A DNA stretch of 64,000 nt from the NCBI RefSeq assembly GCF_000422565.1, contig NZ_AUMA01000008.1, positions 124,001 through 188,000 of the forward strand, in the 5' to 3' direction. A program made the position numbers and the translations under genes. Each line of letters begins with the position of its first letter. Position 1 is the first letter of the stretch. The notes under the pieces are model-generated. The model was not told the origin of the DNA and searched no databases. It was given only the letters and a program-made list of their open reading frames with translations. Positions 52,093 through 61,524 of this stretch are shown piece by piece. This stretch comes from Desulfovibrio aminophilus DSM 12254. GTDB taxonomy: Bacteria > Desulfobacterota > Desulfovibrionia > Desulfovibrionales > Desulfovibrionaceae.

Positions 52093-52914
52093 ATGAGCGG
52101 CGGGGCGATCTGCCGTCCTGCGTTGGAGCCGGTGAGTCCACCTCCTCCCAGAGACGGCAAGGGGCGTGGTTTCATTGCGGCCTTGCTGGCGCTGATTCTG
52201 CACGGCCTCGCCTTGGCCTCGGCCCTGGTGTTGCCGCCGGAAGCTGTGACGTACGGAGAGGTTCCCATATATGAAGTGGAACTGGTGAGTCTCGGCCCTG
52301 GCGAGGGCGACGGGCACGAACACGGCGTTCCGGCAGTCGTGGCCCGAGTCGCCTCGGTCCAACCCAAACGGCGGGAGCCCGCGGCTGTCCGGCAAACCTT
52401 GCGCCCGAAGAGACCCGTTCCATTCCGCGCGGCGGAATCGGCTCCAACTCCCGCTCCGGTAACTGTGCCCGATCCCAATGCCTCGGACGTCGGGGCGGAC
52501 ACTCCGGCCCCCTCCGAAACCTTTGCCTCCGTTCCGGCGGATGGCGAAGCGCCCGGTTCCGTCGTGGCGGAGAGGCATCCGGCCGGACTGTCTCGTGGGG
52601 AAGCGCAAGGCGTGAGGCATGGAGGCTATGGCCTGGGACAGGTGGAACTGGCGCCGCGCCTGCTGCGCAAGGTGGAGCCGAAATATCCGCTCGCCGCGCG
52701 CAAACGCCACGTCACCGGCAAGGTGCTGGTCAAATTTTTGGTGGACTCCTCGGGCCGGGTACGCCATCTGGACGTGGTCGAATCGCGGCCCGAGGGCGTG
52801 TTCGACCAAGCCGCAGTGGAGGCCGTGTCCGCCTGGGAGTTCACCCCAGGTGTGTTGCGCGGCCGGAGTGTGAGCGTCTGGATGCTCCTGCCGATCTCTT
52901 TCACCCTGCAATGA
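52093..52914 (+). CDS. TonB-family energy-transducing protein
   Basis: A 273-residue protein: short cytoplasmic N terminus, one membrane helix with a conserved His (FIAALLALILHGLALASALV, the SxxxH-like TonB anchor), a long Pro/Ala-rich periplasmic stretch (about 70-185), and a C-terminal TonB domain (EPKYPLAARKRHVTGKVLVKF in sections, with YPxxAR, and AVSAWEFTPG). It should pass proton-motive energy to outer-membrane receptors. No ExbB, ExbD or receptor gene is adjacent. GGAGGTTCGGAC precedes the ATG. Confidence 0.9.
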   Translation: MSGGAICRPALEPVSPPPPRDGKGRGFIAALLALILHGLALASALVLPPEAVTYGEVPIYEVELVSLGPGEGDGHEHGVPAVVARVASVQPKRREPAAVRQTLRPKRPVPFRAAESAPTPAPVTVPDPNASDVGADTPAPSETFASVPADGEAPGSVVAERHPAGLSRGEAQGVRHGGYGLGQVELAPRLLRKVEPKYPLAARKRHVTGKVLVKFLVDSSGRVRHLDVVESRPEGVFDQAAVEAVSAWEFTPGVLRGRSVSVWMLLPISFTLQ

Positions 52915-52931
52915 GTCCACCGCCGGGCGTC

Positions 52932-53642
52932 TTAGGCGAGCAGACGGACCCAGAGGGCGGAGATGGGCATGACCAGGAAGAGAGCCGGGATCATGCTGAT
53001 GACCGGCACCGGCGCCAGCCCGAACTGCCGTAGCGCGGCCCCCAGCATGATGATGCCGCCGCAGGCGGAGAAGTCCGCGAACATGGCGGGTGTGGTCAGC
53101 GGCGCCACACTGGTGGCCAACAGCAGGATGGCCGCCTGAATCAGGAATTGCGGCACGACCAGCACCGCGACGACTCCTCCGATGTTGGCCGCGAAGAGCA
53201 GGGCCGTGGGAAGATCCAGCAGCGACTTGATGAGCAGGAGCGAGGGGTCGCCGGTCATGCCTTCGTTCATGGAGCCCATGATGCCCAGGCCGCTGACGCA
53301 GAAGAGCACGGTCAGCACCGCGAACTGGTCGCGGAAGGCCTGCTCGGGGAGAGCCGCGGCCGTCTTGCCTCGCCGGAAGAAACCCACGACCCGGAACGCC
53401 AGTCGCATGGCCCCGGCCTCGATGCGGCAGGCTTCGCCCAGCAGGGTGCCGAGCAGCAGGGCGATGACCACCGGCGGCAGCGAATTGCCCCTGGCGGTCA
53501 TGGAGACGCCGATTCCCATGGTGATGCAGCTGAAGACGAGAATGATCTTCTTGTTGAATTCCGGCGAGATGATGCGGCCGCAGAGCGACCCTGTGAGAGC
53601 GCCGAAGACGATGCAGGCGCTGTTGACGATGGGACCAAGCAT
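52932..53642 (-). CDS. DUF554 membrane protein
   Basis: A 236-residue protein with about seven membrane helices. LGPIVNSACIVFGALTGSL, the GIGVSMTARG segment, GTLLGEACRIE and CVSGLGIMGSMNEGMTGDPS match the DUF554 (YdfK/YqgA) family, whose function is unknown. A transport role is often guessed. Start at 53642, after GGAAGAATC; an upstream in-frame start has no ribosome site. It is convergent to the TonB-like gene with a 17-base gap. Confidence 0.88.
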   Translation of the reverse strand: MLGPIVNSACIVFGALTGSLCGRIISPEFNKKIILVFSCITMGIGVSMTARGNSLPPVVIALLLGTLLGEACRIEAGAMRLAFRVVGFFRRGKTAAALPEQAFRDQFAVLTVLFCVSGLGIMGSMNEGMTGDPSLLLIKSLLDLPTALLFAANIGGVVAVLVVPQFLIQAAILLLATSVAPLTTPAMFADFSACGGIIMLGAALRQFGLAPVPVISMIPALFLVMPISALWVRLLA

Positions 53643-53725
53643 GATTCTTCCTTGATGGGATGGAGGTATTCTGCCAAGGACGCGCTTGTCTTGAGAACGG
53701 TACACTCGGGCGCGGATCGGGAAAG

Positions 53726-53760
53726 AAAAACGGGTTCCAGTCTGTGTGCTGCAACCCGTT
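53726..53760 (-). terminator. rho-independent terminator after tRNA-Ala(CGC)
   Basis: On the minus strand ACGGGTT pairs with AACCCGT around a 16-base loop, followed by TTTTCTTTC, nine bases beyond the tRNA. Confidence 0.75.
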
Positions 53761-53768
53761 GTTTTCTT

Positions 53769-53844
53769 TGGTGGAGACGATCGGGATTGAACCGACGACC
53801 TATGCGTTGCGAACGCATCGCTCTCCCAGCTGAGCTACGTCCCC
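53769..53844 (-). tRNA. tRNA-Ala (anticodon CGC)
   Basis: A complete 76-base tRNA on the minus strand. Acceptor GGGGACG pairs with CGTCTCC, the D arm is GCTCAGCTGGGAGAGC, anticodon stem ATGCG/CGCAT holds loop TTCGCAA with anticodon CGC, and the T arm is GTCGG-TTCAATC-CCGAT. The CCA end is encoded. It reads the GCG alanine codon. Confidence 0.96.
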
Positions 53845-53857
53845 ATGAAGGAGTGAT

Positions 53858-53886
53858 TTCATAGCCGGTTTTGCGACGGACCTCAA
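53858..53886 (-). promoter_or_regulatory. promoter of tRNA-Ala(CGC)
   Basis: On the minus strand TTGAGG (53886-53881), exactly 17 bases, TATGAA (53863-53858). The start would be near 53851, about seven bases before the mature tRNA. Confidence 0.65.
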
Positions 53887-53900
53887 GCCCCAATTTCAGG

Positions 53901-55409
53901 TCACGGGCGTGACCGCTCCAGATCGATGGCTGCCAGGATCTGCGCGGCGCGGTGGCCGTAGGTGTGCCGCGCCAGCAGTTCGTTCCGCCAGGCCCGGGCG
54001 AGATCGCGCTTTTCCGGCGAATCGTCCGCGAAGCGCTTGAACAGTTCCGGGAGGTCTTCGGCCCGCTGGAAAGTGACCGGCCGGGTGAGGTCCGCCGGGA
54101 AAATGTCCAGCCCGGGGTTGGCGTCGCCGATGAGGAAGCCGCCCGCGCCCCAGACGTCGAAATGCCGCTGGGTCAGGCCGGAGGGCAGGATCATGTTGGT
54201 CACGTTCAGGCAGCAGGCCGCCTCCCGATAGGCGGCGGCGAGTCCGCCGTAATAGTCCACGGGCGGCCGCAGGTCCGCGCCGGGCAGGAGATCGCGCCAC
54301 CCCTCGTCGCCGATGATGGTCAGCCCCGGCGCGCGGCCCAGGCAGAGCGAGCGCCAGATCCGGCCGGACTCGTCCGCGCCCAGGCCCGCCCGGCGCGCCT
54401 CGTTGCCCGGCCAGAGAGCCGCGATGCCCAGCCGCACGGCCCACCAGCCGAAATCCGGCCGCTTCCCGGCGGCGAGCAGGTCCCGGGCCTCGGCCAGGAT
54501 GTCCCCCGGCACGCGGGCTCCGGCGAAGAATCCGGCCCGATCCGGAAAGGCCGAGCGGCCCACGAAGAGCAGGCGTCCGGCCAGGGGACCGAGGCGCTTC
54601 GGCAGCGGTCCCGGTGCTGCGAAGGCCGGGTCCAGGGCCAGGGGCAGGTGTTCCACCCGCTCGGCTCCCAGGCGGCGCAACGGCTCCATGAACCAGCGGT
54701 CCGTGACGAAGAGGTGCAGACGGGTCCAGAAACGGGCCTTGATCGCGCTTACAACATGGAAGGGGTTGTCCACGCACCAGGCGGCCACGCGGACGCCGGC
54801 CTGATCCAGGAGATGGAAGGCCTCGCCGTGGGCGTCCAGGCCACGGAAGTTCACGGAAAAAAACAGCAGAGGGCGCTCCTCGCGCAGCAGACCGGGCAGG
54901 GCGGCGGGATCGCCGGGAACACGGCGGGCGGTCAGGCCCTGGGCCGCGAAGGCGGCCTCCAGCTCGCGGAGCAGCAGGCCGTGCTCGTCGCCGGGCAGCC
55001 AGACCACGGGCTGGGCCGGGGGCGGAGCCAGGAAGGCCAGCCCGCGGCGGGCCAGAATCGGGCCCCAGAAGGACGGGGCCAAGCGCATGTTCTGGCGAAA
55101 GGCCAGGACGCGGCGGGTGCGGAATCGCTCGGGCGTCAGCTCGCCGGGCGTCAGGCGTTGGAAGTTCCTCGGAATCGCCGAGGTGAAGTCTGGGCCGAGG
55201 GAGGCTTCGGTTTCCGGCCATTCAACGAATTCTGCTCCCGTGGCGGCCGCCGGGAACCAGAGGGACAGGGCTGCGGGCTCGGGGCCCAGGCCGAGGAAGA
55301 GCGGGGGGCCTTCGCCGCCCAGGACGTCGAAGGCGTCCGGCCCTGAATCCAGGGTCAGGGATCGACCGGTTTCGGCGGTCAGGCATGGGCGGCGCGGGCG
55401 TCGGGGCAC
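53901..55409 (-). CDS. CgeB-like glycosyltransferase family protein
   Basis: A 502-residue soluble protein. The second half is a GT-B-type domain of the CgeB/Glyco_trans_1_2 group: AWCVDNPFHVVSAIK, LFVTDRWFMEPLRRLGAERVEHLPLA in sections, LLFVGRSAFPDRAGFF, and the donor-site segment NMILPSGLTQRHFDVWGAGGF, where Glu/Asp and Gly would bind the nucleotide sugar. The N-terminal ~200 residues are a variable domain with an aromatic DxSxNF-like part (LLFFSVNFRG). Such proteins are common near flagellin or envelope glycan genes in Desulfovibrio. The GTG at 55409 follows AAGGAGGGCCC. It is divergent from rlmE. Confidence 0.82.
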   Translation of the reverse strand: MPRRPRRPCLTAETGRSLTLDSGPDAFDVLGGEGPPLFLGLGPEPAALSLWFPAAATGAEFVEWPETEASLGPDFTSAIPRNFQRLTPGELTPERFRTRRVLAFRQNMRLAPSFWGPILARRGLAFLAPPPAQPVVWLPGDEHGLLLRELEAAFAAQGLTARRVPGDPAALPGLLREERPLLFFSVNFRGLDAHGEAFHLLDQAGVRVAAWCVDNPFHVVSAIKARFWTRLHLFVTDRWFMEPLRRLGAERVEHLPLALDPAFAAPGPLPKRLGPLAGRLLFVGRSAFPDRAGFFAGARVPGDILAEARDLLAAGKRPDFGWWAVRLGIAALWPGNEARRAGLGADESGRIWRSLCLGRAPGLTIIGDEGWRDLLPGADLRPPVDYYGGLAAAYREAACCLNVTNMILPSGLTQRHFDVWGAGGFLIGDANPGLDIFPADLTRPVTFQRAEDLPELFKRFADDSPEKRDLARAWRNELLARHTYGHRAAQILAAIDLERSRP

Positions 55410-55466
55410 GGGCCCTCCTTCTTGGCTTGCGGCCTGGTTTAGGCTATAGCGTGTTGTCGAGGCGTC

Positions 55467-56066
55467 ATGAAGAAATACCGCGACCACTACTTTCTCAAGG
55501 CCAAGCAGGAGAACTATCCCGCCCGCTCGGTCTACAAGCTCCAAGAGATAGACAAGCGCTTCTCTCTTTTCAAGTCCGGACAGAAGATCCTCGACCTGGG
55601 CGCGGCTCCGGGCTCCTGGACCCTCTGGGCCGCCGAGCGGGTGGGGCCCTCGGGCCGCCTGCTCGGCGTGGACATCCAGGAAACCCGCACGGGCTTTCCC
55701 GGCAACGTCCGTTTCCTCTGCCGGGACGTGTTTTCCGACGATCCGGACCTTATGGCGGCCATGGAGGAGCTTGCGCCCTTCGACGTGGTCATGAGCGACA
55801 TGGCCCCGAGCACCACGGGCATCAAATTCACGGATCAGGCGCGTTCGTTGGAACTCTGCGAGCGGGCCCGGGATTTGGCCCTGAACCGACTCAAGCCGGG
55901 CGGCCATTTCGTGGCCAAGATTTTCGAGGGCCCGGACGTCAAGGGTTTCACCGACGGCCTGCGGCCGTTGTTCGAGTCGGTGAAGGGCTTCAAGCCCAAG
56001 AGCTCCCGCTCGGAAAGCAAGGAAACCTTCGTGGTGGCCCTTGGCTTTCGCGGCCTCCCGGAGTAA
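55467..56066 (+). CDS. rlmE: 23S rRNA 2'-O-methyltransferase RlmE (FtsJ)
   Basis: A 199-residue enzyme that methylates the ribose of U2552 in the A-loop of 23S rRNA. It shows the SAM site [15 protein letters not shown] and the catalytic K-D-K-E set: Lys in [11 protein letters not shown], Asp in [10 protein letters not shown], Lys in [11 protein letters not shown] and Glu in SRSESKETF. Length matches E. coli FtsJ. It begins 57 bases from the divergent glycosyltransferase start. yebC follows after 54 bases, so it may head the yebC-ruvCAB transcript. Confidence 0.95.
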   Translation: MKKYRDHYFLKAKQENYPARSVYKLQEIDKRFSLFKSGQKILDLGAAPGSWTLWAAERVGPSGRLLGVDIQETRTGFPGNVRFLCRDVFSDDPDLMAAMEELAPFDVVMSDMAPSTTGIKFTDQARSLELCERARDLALNRLKPGGHFVAKIFEGPDVKGFTDGLRPLFESVKGFKPKSSRSESKETFVVALGFRGLPE

Positions 56067-56120
56067 AGAGCGCGCGTTCCCCTCAGACAATCTCCCGCCG
56101 AGGGATAATTCGGAGGCATT

Positions 56121-56861
56121 ATGTCCGGACACAGCAAATGGTCCAACATCCAGCATCGCAAGGGGCGGCAGGACGCCAAGAAAGCCAAGTTCTTCACCAA
56201 GGCGGCCAAGGACATCATCCTGGCGGCCAAGGCCGGAGGCGGCGACCCCTCGCATAACTCCGTCCTGCGTCTGGCCATCGCCAAGGCCAAGTCCGTGAAC
56301 CTGCCCAACGACAGGATCGAGAACGCGATCAAGAAGGGCACGGGCGAACTGGCCGGCGGCGACCTCCAGGAAGTCATGTACGAGGGCTACGCGCCCGGCG
56401 GCGTGGCCATCCTGGTGGACGCGGCCACGGACAACCGCAACCGCACCGTGGCCGAAATCCGCCACATCATCAGCAAGGGCGGCGGAAACATGGGCGAGGC
56501 GGGCTGCGTGGCCTGGATGTTCGACAAGAAGGGCGTCCTCGTCTTCCCCAAGGAGGGCAACACCGAGGACGAGCTTCTGGAACTGGGCCTGGAGGCCGGG
56601 GCCGAGGACGTCAAGGACGAGGAGGATTCCTTCGAGGTGCATACCGCGCCCGAGGATTTCATGGCGGTCCAGAAGGCGTTCGAGGACGCGGGCAAGAAGG
56701 TCGAGAGCGCCGAGCTGGCCATGGTGCCCAAGAACCTCGTTCCCGTGGACGCCGACGTGGCCAGGAAGGTCATGAACCTGATCGACGCCCTGGAAGACAA
56801 CGACGACGTGCAGAACGTCTACGTCAACGCCGACTTCCCGGACGACTTCGTGGCCGACTAG
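56121..56861 (+). CDS. yebC: YebC/PmpR family protein
   Basis: A 246-residue cytoplasmic protein with the full family pattern: [51 protein letters not shown] and the acidic C-terminal domain ending [18 protein letters not shown] in sections. YebC proteins bind DNA as regulators, and recent work links them to translation of proline-rich stretches. It stands directly before ruvC, the normal neighbourhood in proteobacteria. GGAGGCATT precedes the ATG. Confidence 0.96.
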   Translation: MSGHSKWSNIQHRKGRQDAKKAKFFTKAAKDIILAAKAGGGDPSHNSVLRLAIAKAKSVNLPNDRIENAIKKGTGELAGGDLQEVMYEGYAPGGVAILVDAATDNRNRTVAEIRHIISKGGGNMGEAGCVAWMFDKKGVLVFPKEGNTEDELLELGLEAGAEDVKDEEDSFEVHTAPEDFMAVQKAFEDAGKKVESAELAMVPKNLVPVDADVARKVMNLIDALEDNDDVQNVYVNADFPDDFVAD

Positions 56862-56862
56862 C

Positions 56863-57363
56863 ATGGCCGCCGTGGTGGTTCTGGGGCTGGATCCGGGCTC
56901 GCGGGTCACGGGCTTCGGCGTGGTCGCCGAGGTTTCGGGCCAGGCCCGCCTGGTGGAGGCCGGAACCATCCGCACGGGCACGGGCGACATGGCCGCCCGG
57001 CTGGGCGTCATCTACAGTCGGGTGGCCGCCGTCATCGAGCGCCACACCCCTGTCGAGGCCGCCATCGAAAACGTCTTCGTGGACAAGAACGCGGCCTCGG
57101 CCCTCAAGCTGGGCCAGGCTCGGGGGGCGGCCATGGCCGCCTGCGCCGTGGCCGGGCTGAGCGTGGCCGGGTACGAACCCTCCAAGGTCAAGAAGAGCCT
57201 GGTGGGCGCGGGCGCGGCGGACAAGAAGCAGGTGGCCTTCATGGTCGCCCGCGTGCTCGGGGTCAAGAACCCGGATTGGGCCGTGGACGCCAGCGACGCC
57301 CTGGCCGTGGCCGTCTGCCACCTCAACGAGCGGCGTTTCCGCAAAATGGCGGGGTTGTCATGA
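56863..57363 (+). CDS. ruvC: Holliday junction resolvase RuvC
   Basis: A 166-residue endonuclease that cuts Holliday junctions. The catalytic acids are visible: Asp in GLDPGSRVTG, Glu in AAIENVFVDKN, and the C-terminal Asp pair in DASDALAVAVCH. Aromatic and basic residues for DNA binding are in place. It begins two bases after yebC, and its stop overlaps the ruvA start, giving the classical ruvCAB order. Confidence 0.97.
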   Translation: MAAVVVLGLDPGSRVTGFGVVAEVSGQARLVEAGTIRTGTGDMAARLGVIYSRVAAVIERHTPVEAAIENVFVDKNAASALKLGQARGAAMAACAVAGLSVAGYEPSKVKKSLVGAGAADKKQVAFMVARVLGVKNPDWAVDASDALAVAVCHLNERRFRKMAGLS

Positions 57364-57977
57364 TCGCCTACGTCGAGGGCCGTCTCCTGGAGTTTTCCGA
57401 GCGATCCTGTCTGGTGGTCACGCCGGGCGGGGTGGGCTATGAGATATTCATGCCCTCATCGGCCCTGGGACAACTCCCGGCTCTGGGCGAACAGCTGGCC
57501 GTGTTCGTGCATACGGTGATCCGCGAGGACGCGATGGACCTCTATGGTTTCCTCACGGCCGAGGATCGCGAGGTCTTCCGCACGCTCATCTCCATCGACA
57601 AGCTCGGCCCCAAGAAAGCCCTTTCCATCTTGGCCCACTTCACGCCCGATCATCTGCGCGAGATCGCCTTCCGCGAGGACGACGCGGCCCTGGCCACGGT
57701 GCCGGGCATCGGGCCCAAGTCCGCGCGCCAGATACTCTGGTTCCTCAAGGACAAGGTGAACAAGATCAAGGGGCCGCTGGGCAAGGCTCCGGCCCGGGGC
57801 GCTTCCTCCCGTCCGCCCGATGAGTACCTGGACGCCCTTGCGGGGCTCAGGAACCTGGGATACTCCGAAGAGGAGGCCCGGCCCCTGTTGCAGGAGATCT
57901 TCGGCGAGGAGCCCGATCTTGACGCCGCCGGAGCCATCCGCGCGGCCCTCAAGAGGATCGCTTCGGCACGCACATGA
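57360..57977 (+). CDS. ruvA: Holliday junction branch migration protein RuvA
   Basis: A 205-residue protein that tetramerises on the junction and loads RuvB. Domain I starts [12 protein letters not shown] with the VGYEIF strand. Domain II has the helix-hairpin-helix motifs [10 protein letters not shown] and [12 protein letters not shown]. The C-terminal domain III ([15 protein letters not shown]) contacts RuvB. Both ends overlap neighbouring genes (ATGA junctions). Confidence 0.97.
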   Translation: MIAYVEGRLLEFSERSCLVVTPGGVGYEIFMPSSALGQLPALGEQLAVFVHTVIREDAMDLYGFLTAEDREVFRTLISIDKLGPKKALSILAHFTPDHLREIAFREDDAALATVPGIGPKSARQILWFLKDKVNKIKGPLGKAPARGASSRPPDEYLDALAGLRNLGYSEEEARPLLQEIFGEEPDLDAAGAIRAALKRIASART

Positions 57978-58957
57978 CCCACTGCGCCAACATCGACGAC
58001 ACCATTCGGCCCAGCCGACTGGCCGACTTCATCGGCCACGACGACCTGCGCGCCAACCTGGAGGTCTTCGTGCGCGCGGCCCGGGAGCGGGGCAAGGCCC
58101 TGGACCACACGCTCTTCTATGGCAACCCGGGCCTGGGCAAGACCACCCTGGCCCAGATCATGGCCTCGGAGATGGGCGTGAACATCATCTCCACCTCCGG
58201 GCCGGTCATGGAGCGCACCGGCGACCTGGCCGCCATCCTGACCAACCTTTCCAAGAACGACATCCTCTTCATCGACGAGATCCACCGCATGCCGCCCAGC
58301 GTGGAGGAGGTTCTCTACCCGGCCATGGAGGACAACAAGATCGACCTGATCATCGGCGCGGGCCCCGGCGCGCGCACGGTGAAGATCGACCTGGAACCCT
58401 TCACCCTGGTGGGCGCCACCACGCGCATCGGACTGCTGACCTCACCCCTGCGCGACCGCTTCGGCTGCATCTTCCGCCTGGACTTCTACACCCCCGGCGA
58501 CCTGTCGCGCATCGTCCATCGCGCCGCGCGCATCCTGGGCATCGGCATCACCGAGGACGGCGCGCTGGCCATCGGCCGTCGCAGCCGCGGCACTCCGCGC
58601 ATCGCCAACCGTCTCCTGCGCCGCGTGCGCGACTTCGCCCACGTCCAGGGCCGGAAGGACGTGGACCGCGAAATGGCCGAATTGGCACTGGACCGCCTGG
58701 ACGTGGACCCGTCCGGTCTGGACCAGATGGACCGCAAGATCCTCTCCGTGGTCATCGACCAGTTCGGCGGCGGGCCGGTGGGGGCCAAGACCCTGGCCGT
58801 GGCCTGCTCCGAGGAGGTCAGGACCATCGAGGACATCTACGAGCCCTATCTCATCCAGTGCGGCTTCCTGAAACGCACTCCGCGCGGCCGCGTGGCCACG
58901 GCCAAGGCCTACCAGCACGTCAAGACCGCGCGCGAATCCGAGGGCGGTCTGATTTAG
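57974..58957 (+). CDS. ruvB: Holliday junction branch migration ATPase RuvB
   Basis: A 327-residue AAA+ motor. It opens [16 protein letters not shown] without the longer N-terminal extension of some species. Walker A is [10 protein letters not shown], Walker [12 protein letters not shown], sensor 1 VGATTRIG, the arginine finger region SPLRDRFG, and the winged helix carries [12 protein letters not shown]. The start overlaps the ruvA stop. It closes the recombination operon. Confidence 0.97.
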   Translation: MTHCANIDDTIRPSRLADFIGHDDLRANLEVFVRAARERGKALDHTLFYGNPGLGKTTLAQIMASEMGVNIISTSGPVMERTGDLAAILTNLSKNDILFIDEIHRMPPSVEEVLYPAMEDNKIDLIIGAGPGARTVKIDLEPFTLVGATTRIGLLTSPLRDRFGCIFRLDFYTPGDLSRIVHRAARILGIGITEDGALAIGRRSRGTPRIANRLLRRVRDFAHVQGRKDVDREMAELALDRLDVDPSGLDQMDRKILSVVIDQFGGGPVGAKTLAVACSEEVRTIEDIYEPYLIQCGFLKRTPRGRVATAKAYQHVKTARESEGGLI

Positions 58958-59011
58958 CGAAACGCGGTCTTTTCGGGTTGCTTCCCCCGCTATCCTGTCT
59001 ACAATGAGCCC

Positions 59012-59884
59012 ATGGCGACTCAACGCTCCGCACCGCTCGATTTCACCTATTCCCCGGCCTGGAACGTGCTGCTCTTGACCGTGGGGGCCTTCGTCTTCAC
59101 CCTGGGCACCAAGGGCGTGGCCGTGCACCACGGCTTCGTCACCGGCGGCATTTTCGGCACCGCGCTCCTGCTCTCCTACCTGGGCGTGGGCCTTCCGGCC
59201 GCGGTCTGGTATTTCCTGCTCAACGTGCCCCTGTTCATCCTTGGCTGGATATTCGTCAGCAGGCGTTTCTTTTTTTACAGCCTCTACGCCATGCTCATGA
59301 CCGCCGCGTTCCACCAGTTCCTGCCGGTGAACCTGGGGATCCACAACCAGCTCTACGCCGCCGTGGCCGCCGGAGTGCTCTGCGGCGGCGGCACGGGCAT
59401 GATGCTGCGTTCCCTGGGCTCGGGCGGCGGACTGGACGTGGTGGCCGTGATCCTCAACCAACGCTGGGGCTTCGGCGTGGGACGCTTCTTTTTCATTTAC
59501 AACGCCGCGCTCTTCCTGCTTACCCTGGTGAGTCTGCCGGTGGATATGGTCATCGCCTCCCTGATCCTGGTCTTCATCTCCTCCACCGTGGTGGACTATG
59601 TGCTGTCCCTGTTCAGCCAGCGCAAGATCGCCTTCATCATCTCGGAGAGGAGCGAGGAGATCGCCAAGGTCATCCTCGACGACCTCAAGCGCGGGGCCAC
59701 CTTCCTCAAGGCCCGGGGGGCCTTCTCAGGCATGGACCGGAACATCGTCATGACCGTGATCAACAACATCCAGCTCAAGCGCCTGGAAGAGCTGGTCTTC
59801 ACCACGGACCCCGAGGCCCTGTTCATCGTGGAGAACACCTTCAGCGTCCTGGGCCGGGGGTTCGCCAAACGCAAGATGTATTGA
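59012..59884 (+). CDS. YitT family membrane protein (DUF161/DUF2179)
   Basis: A 290-residue protein with five to six membrane helices in the first 200 residues (LLLTVGAFVFTLGTKGVAVHHG, GVLCGGGTGMMLRSLGSGGGLDV), then a soluble DUF2179 domain (KIAFIISERSEEIAKVILDD, ATFLKARGAFSG). The family is widespread and of unknown function; the soluble domain may bind a small ligand and gate the membrane part. It lies 54 bases after ruvB, with no obvious functional link. Confidence 0.88.
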   Translation: MATQRSAPLDFTYSPAWNVLLLTVGAFVFTLGTKGVAVHHGFVTGGIFGTALLLSYLGVGLPAAVWYFLLNVPLFILGWIFVSRRFFFYSLYAMLMTAAFHQFLPVNLGIHNQLYAAVAAGVLCGGGTGMMLRSLGSGGGLDVVAVILNQRWGFGVGRFFFIYNAALFLLTLVSLPVDMVIASLILVFISSTVVDYVLSLFSQRKIAFIISERSEEIAKVILDDLKRGATFLKARGAFSGMDRNIVMTVINNIQLKRLEELVFTTDPEALFIVENTFSVLGRGFAKRKMY

Positions 59885-60009
59885 TCCGTCAGCCTCCGTC
59901 CTCCGAAGATGAAAAGATGGAAAGTTGTCCCGGGCGGGCTTTTCTTTTTCCAGAACTCGACTAGGCAGGAGGGATGCCGGGACGCCCGCGCGCCCGGGGG
60001 GAGGCACCC

Positions 60010-60189
60010 ATGATCAGCGGACTGTTTCAGCCCATGCATCTCATCGTCATCCTCGTGGTCCTGCTCATCGTTCTCGGGCCGAGCAAGCTGCCCCAGTTCG
60101 GCGCCGGCCTGGGCAAGGCCCTGCGTGAGCTGCGCCGATCCCTGGACAACCCCGAGCAGCCGGACGGCCAAGCCGAAACCAGAAAGTAG
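60010..60189 (+). CDS. tatA: Tat translocase subunit TatA/E
   Basis: A 59-residue protein. The short membrane helix HLIVILVVLLIVLGPSKLP is followed by the FGAGLGKALRELRRSL amphipathic helix, with the invariant Phe-Gly at the hinge, and a charged tail. TatA oligomers form the passage for folded twin-arginine proteins. tatC and tatB are not adjacent. The molybdoenzyme at 7.6 kb is a likely client. GGGAGGCACCC precedes the ATG. Confidence 0.93.
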   Translation: MISGLFQPMHLIVILVVLLIVLGPSKLPQFGAGLGKALRELRRSLDNPEQPDGQAETRK

Positions 60190-60231
60190 TTCCGCCGTCC
60201 TTTCCTTGTACATCATCTGAGGAGGCGGGCC

Positions 60232-61509
60232 GTGAGCGGAGCCGTCAACGCCGTGTATGTGAGTTCGGTCCTCGGTACGCGGGTGGCCGCCGAATCCGGC
60301 GGCGTCCTGGGGCGCCTGCGGGATCTGGCCGTGACCTCGGGCGACACGTATCCCCCGGTCACGCACCTGCTGATTGACGGACGAGGGGGGGGGCATCGTC
60401 GCGTGCCGTGGAGTTCAGTCACGCTCTTCCGTCCGGAGATCATTCTGGTGGGAAGCGGGGGAACCCTGGTCCGGGACGACGCGGACCAGGACGACCTCCT
60501 GTTGCGCCGCGACCTTCTGGACAAGCAGATCGTGGACGTGGACGGGGCCCGGGTGGTGCGGGTCAACGATTTGAGGCTGGAACCGACCCCGGGGGCGCTG
60601 CATTTGCGGGCGGCGGACGTGGGCCTGAGCGGCATGCTGCGCCGCCTGGGATTTCTTGGTTTTGCGGAGCATCTATTGCGGCTGTGTGGGCGCACGGCGC
60701 CGAGGACCGAGATCGACTGGGAGTATGTGCAGCCCCTGGAGCGCCGCCTGCATCGGCTGGCCCTGACCATGACCCGGGACCGCCTTTCGGAGATGCACCC
60801 CGCCGACTTGGCCGGGATCATCGCCCAGTTGCCGCACCGGACCATTCCGGCGGTCATCGGGGCCCTGGATGTGGAGGCCGCGGGCGAGGCCATCGGCGAA
60901 TTGGAACCCGAAATGGGTGGAATGGTCCTGAGCCAACTGGGAGCCGAGCACGCCTCGGACATCCTGGAGGAGATGGAGCCCGATGAGGCCGCCGACCTTT
61001 TGGCCGAGGTGGACGAGGGGCGTGCCAACGAGCTTCTCGGGCTCATGGACGTCGAGGAGGCCGACAAGGTCCGGGAACTCCTGGAGCACGAGGGCGACAG
61101 CGCGGGCGGCCTGATGAACAACGAATACCTGGCCCTGACCCCGGACATGACCGCCGAGCAGGCCCTGCGCCAGGTGCGCGCCTCGGCCGGGGACATGGAA
61201 AGCATCGCCTACGGCTATATCCTGGATGCCGACGGCCATCCGCTGGGGGTGCTCAGCCTGCGGGAACTGCTCCTGGCCGCGCCCACGACCCCCGTGAGCG
61301 AGGTCATGTCCACCGGCCTGAAGACCGTGGACATCGGGGCCGAGCCGGAGGACATCTACGAGATCATCGTCAAGTACCGCTTGGCGGCCGTTCCGGTATT
61401 GGACGCCGAAGGCCGCATGGAAGGCATCGTCACCGCCGACGACGTGATGCAGCACTTTCTGCCGCTCACCCTGCGGCTCAGGCAGTTCCGGGCCTCGCGC
61501 CGGTTCTGA
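60232..61509 (+). CDS. soluble MgtE-like sensor: PRC-barrel, MgtE N-domain and paired CBS domains, no channel
   Basis: A 425-residue cytoplasmic protein. Residues 1-150 hold two PRC-barrel-like beta units (LGRLRDLAVTSGD, HLLIDGR). Residues 165-285 form the MgtE N-domain superhelix (LSEMHPADLAGIIAQLP, LEEMEPDEAADLLAEV). Residues 285-415 are two CBS domains joined by EGDSAGGLMNNEYL, the MgtE signature, and ending YRLAAVPVLDAEGRMEGIVTADD in sections. The transmembrane channel of MgtE is absent. In MgtE these domains sense cytosolic Mg2+ and shut the channel. The GTG start follows GGAGGCGGGC. An NRAMP-family gene follows after 15 bases, so it probably gates that transporter. Confidence 0.88.
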   Translation: MSGAVNAVYVSSVLGTRVAAESGGVLGRLRDLAVTSGDTYPPVTHLLIDGRGGGHRRVPWSSVTLFRPEIILVGSGGTLVRDDADQDDLLLRRDLLDKQIVDVDGARVVRVNDLRLEPTPGALHLRAADVGLSGMLRRLGFLGFAEHLLRLCGRTAPRTEIDWEYVQPLERRLHRLALTMTRDRLSEMHPADLAGIIAQLPHRTIPAVIGALDVEAAGEAIGELEPEMGGMVLSQLGAEHASDILEEMEPDEAADLLAEVDEGRANELLGLMDVEEADKVRELLEHEGDSAGGLMNNEYLALTPDMTAEQALRQVRASAGDMESIAYGYILDADGHPLGVLSLRELLLAAPTTPVSEVMSTGLKTVDIGAEPEDIYEIIVKYRLAAVPVLDAEGRMEGIVTADDVMQHFLPLTLRLRQFRASRRF

Positions 61510-61524
61510 TCCCGGAGACTCCGC

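Noticed and set aside
53901-57011. A 1036-codon minus-strand open frame that would fuse the CgeB-like protein to a long N-terminal extension.
   Set aside because: Its upstream half lies antisense to rlmE, yebC and ruvC, has Gly/His/Val-rich shadow composition, and a perfect ribosome site with GTG marks the real start at 55409.
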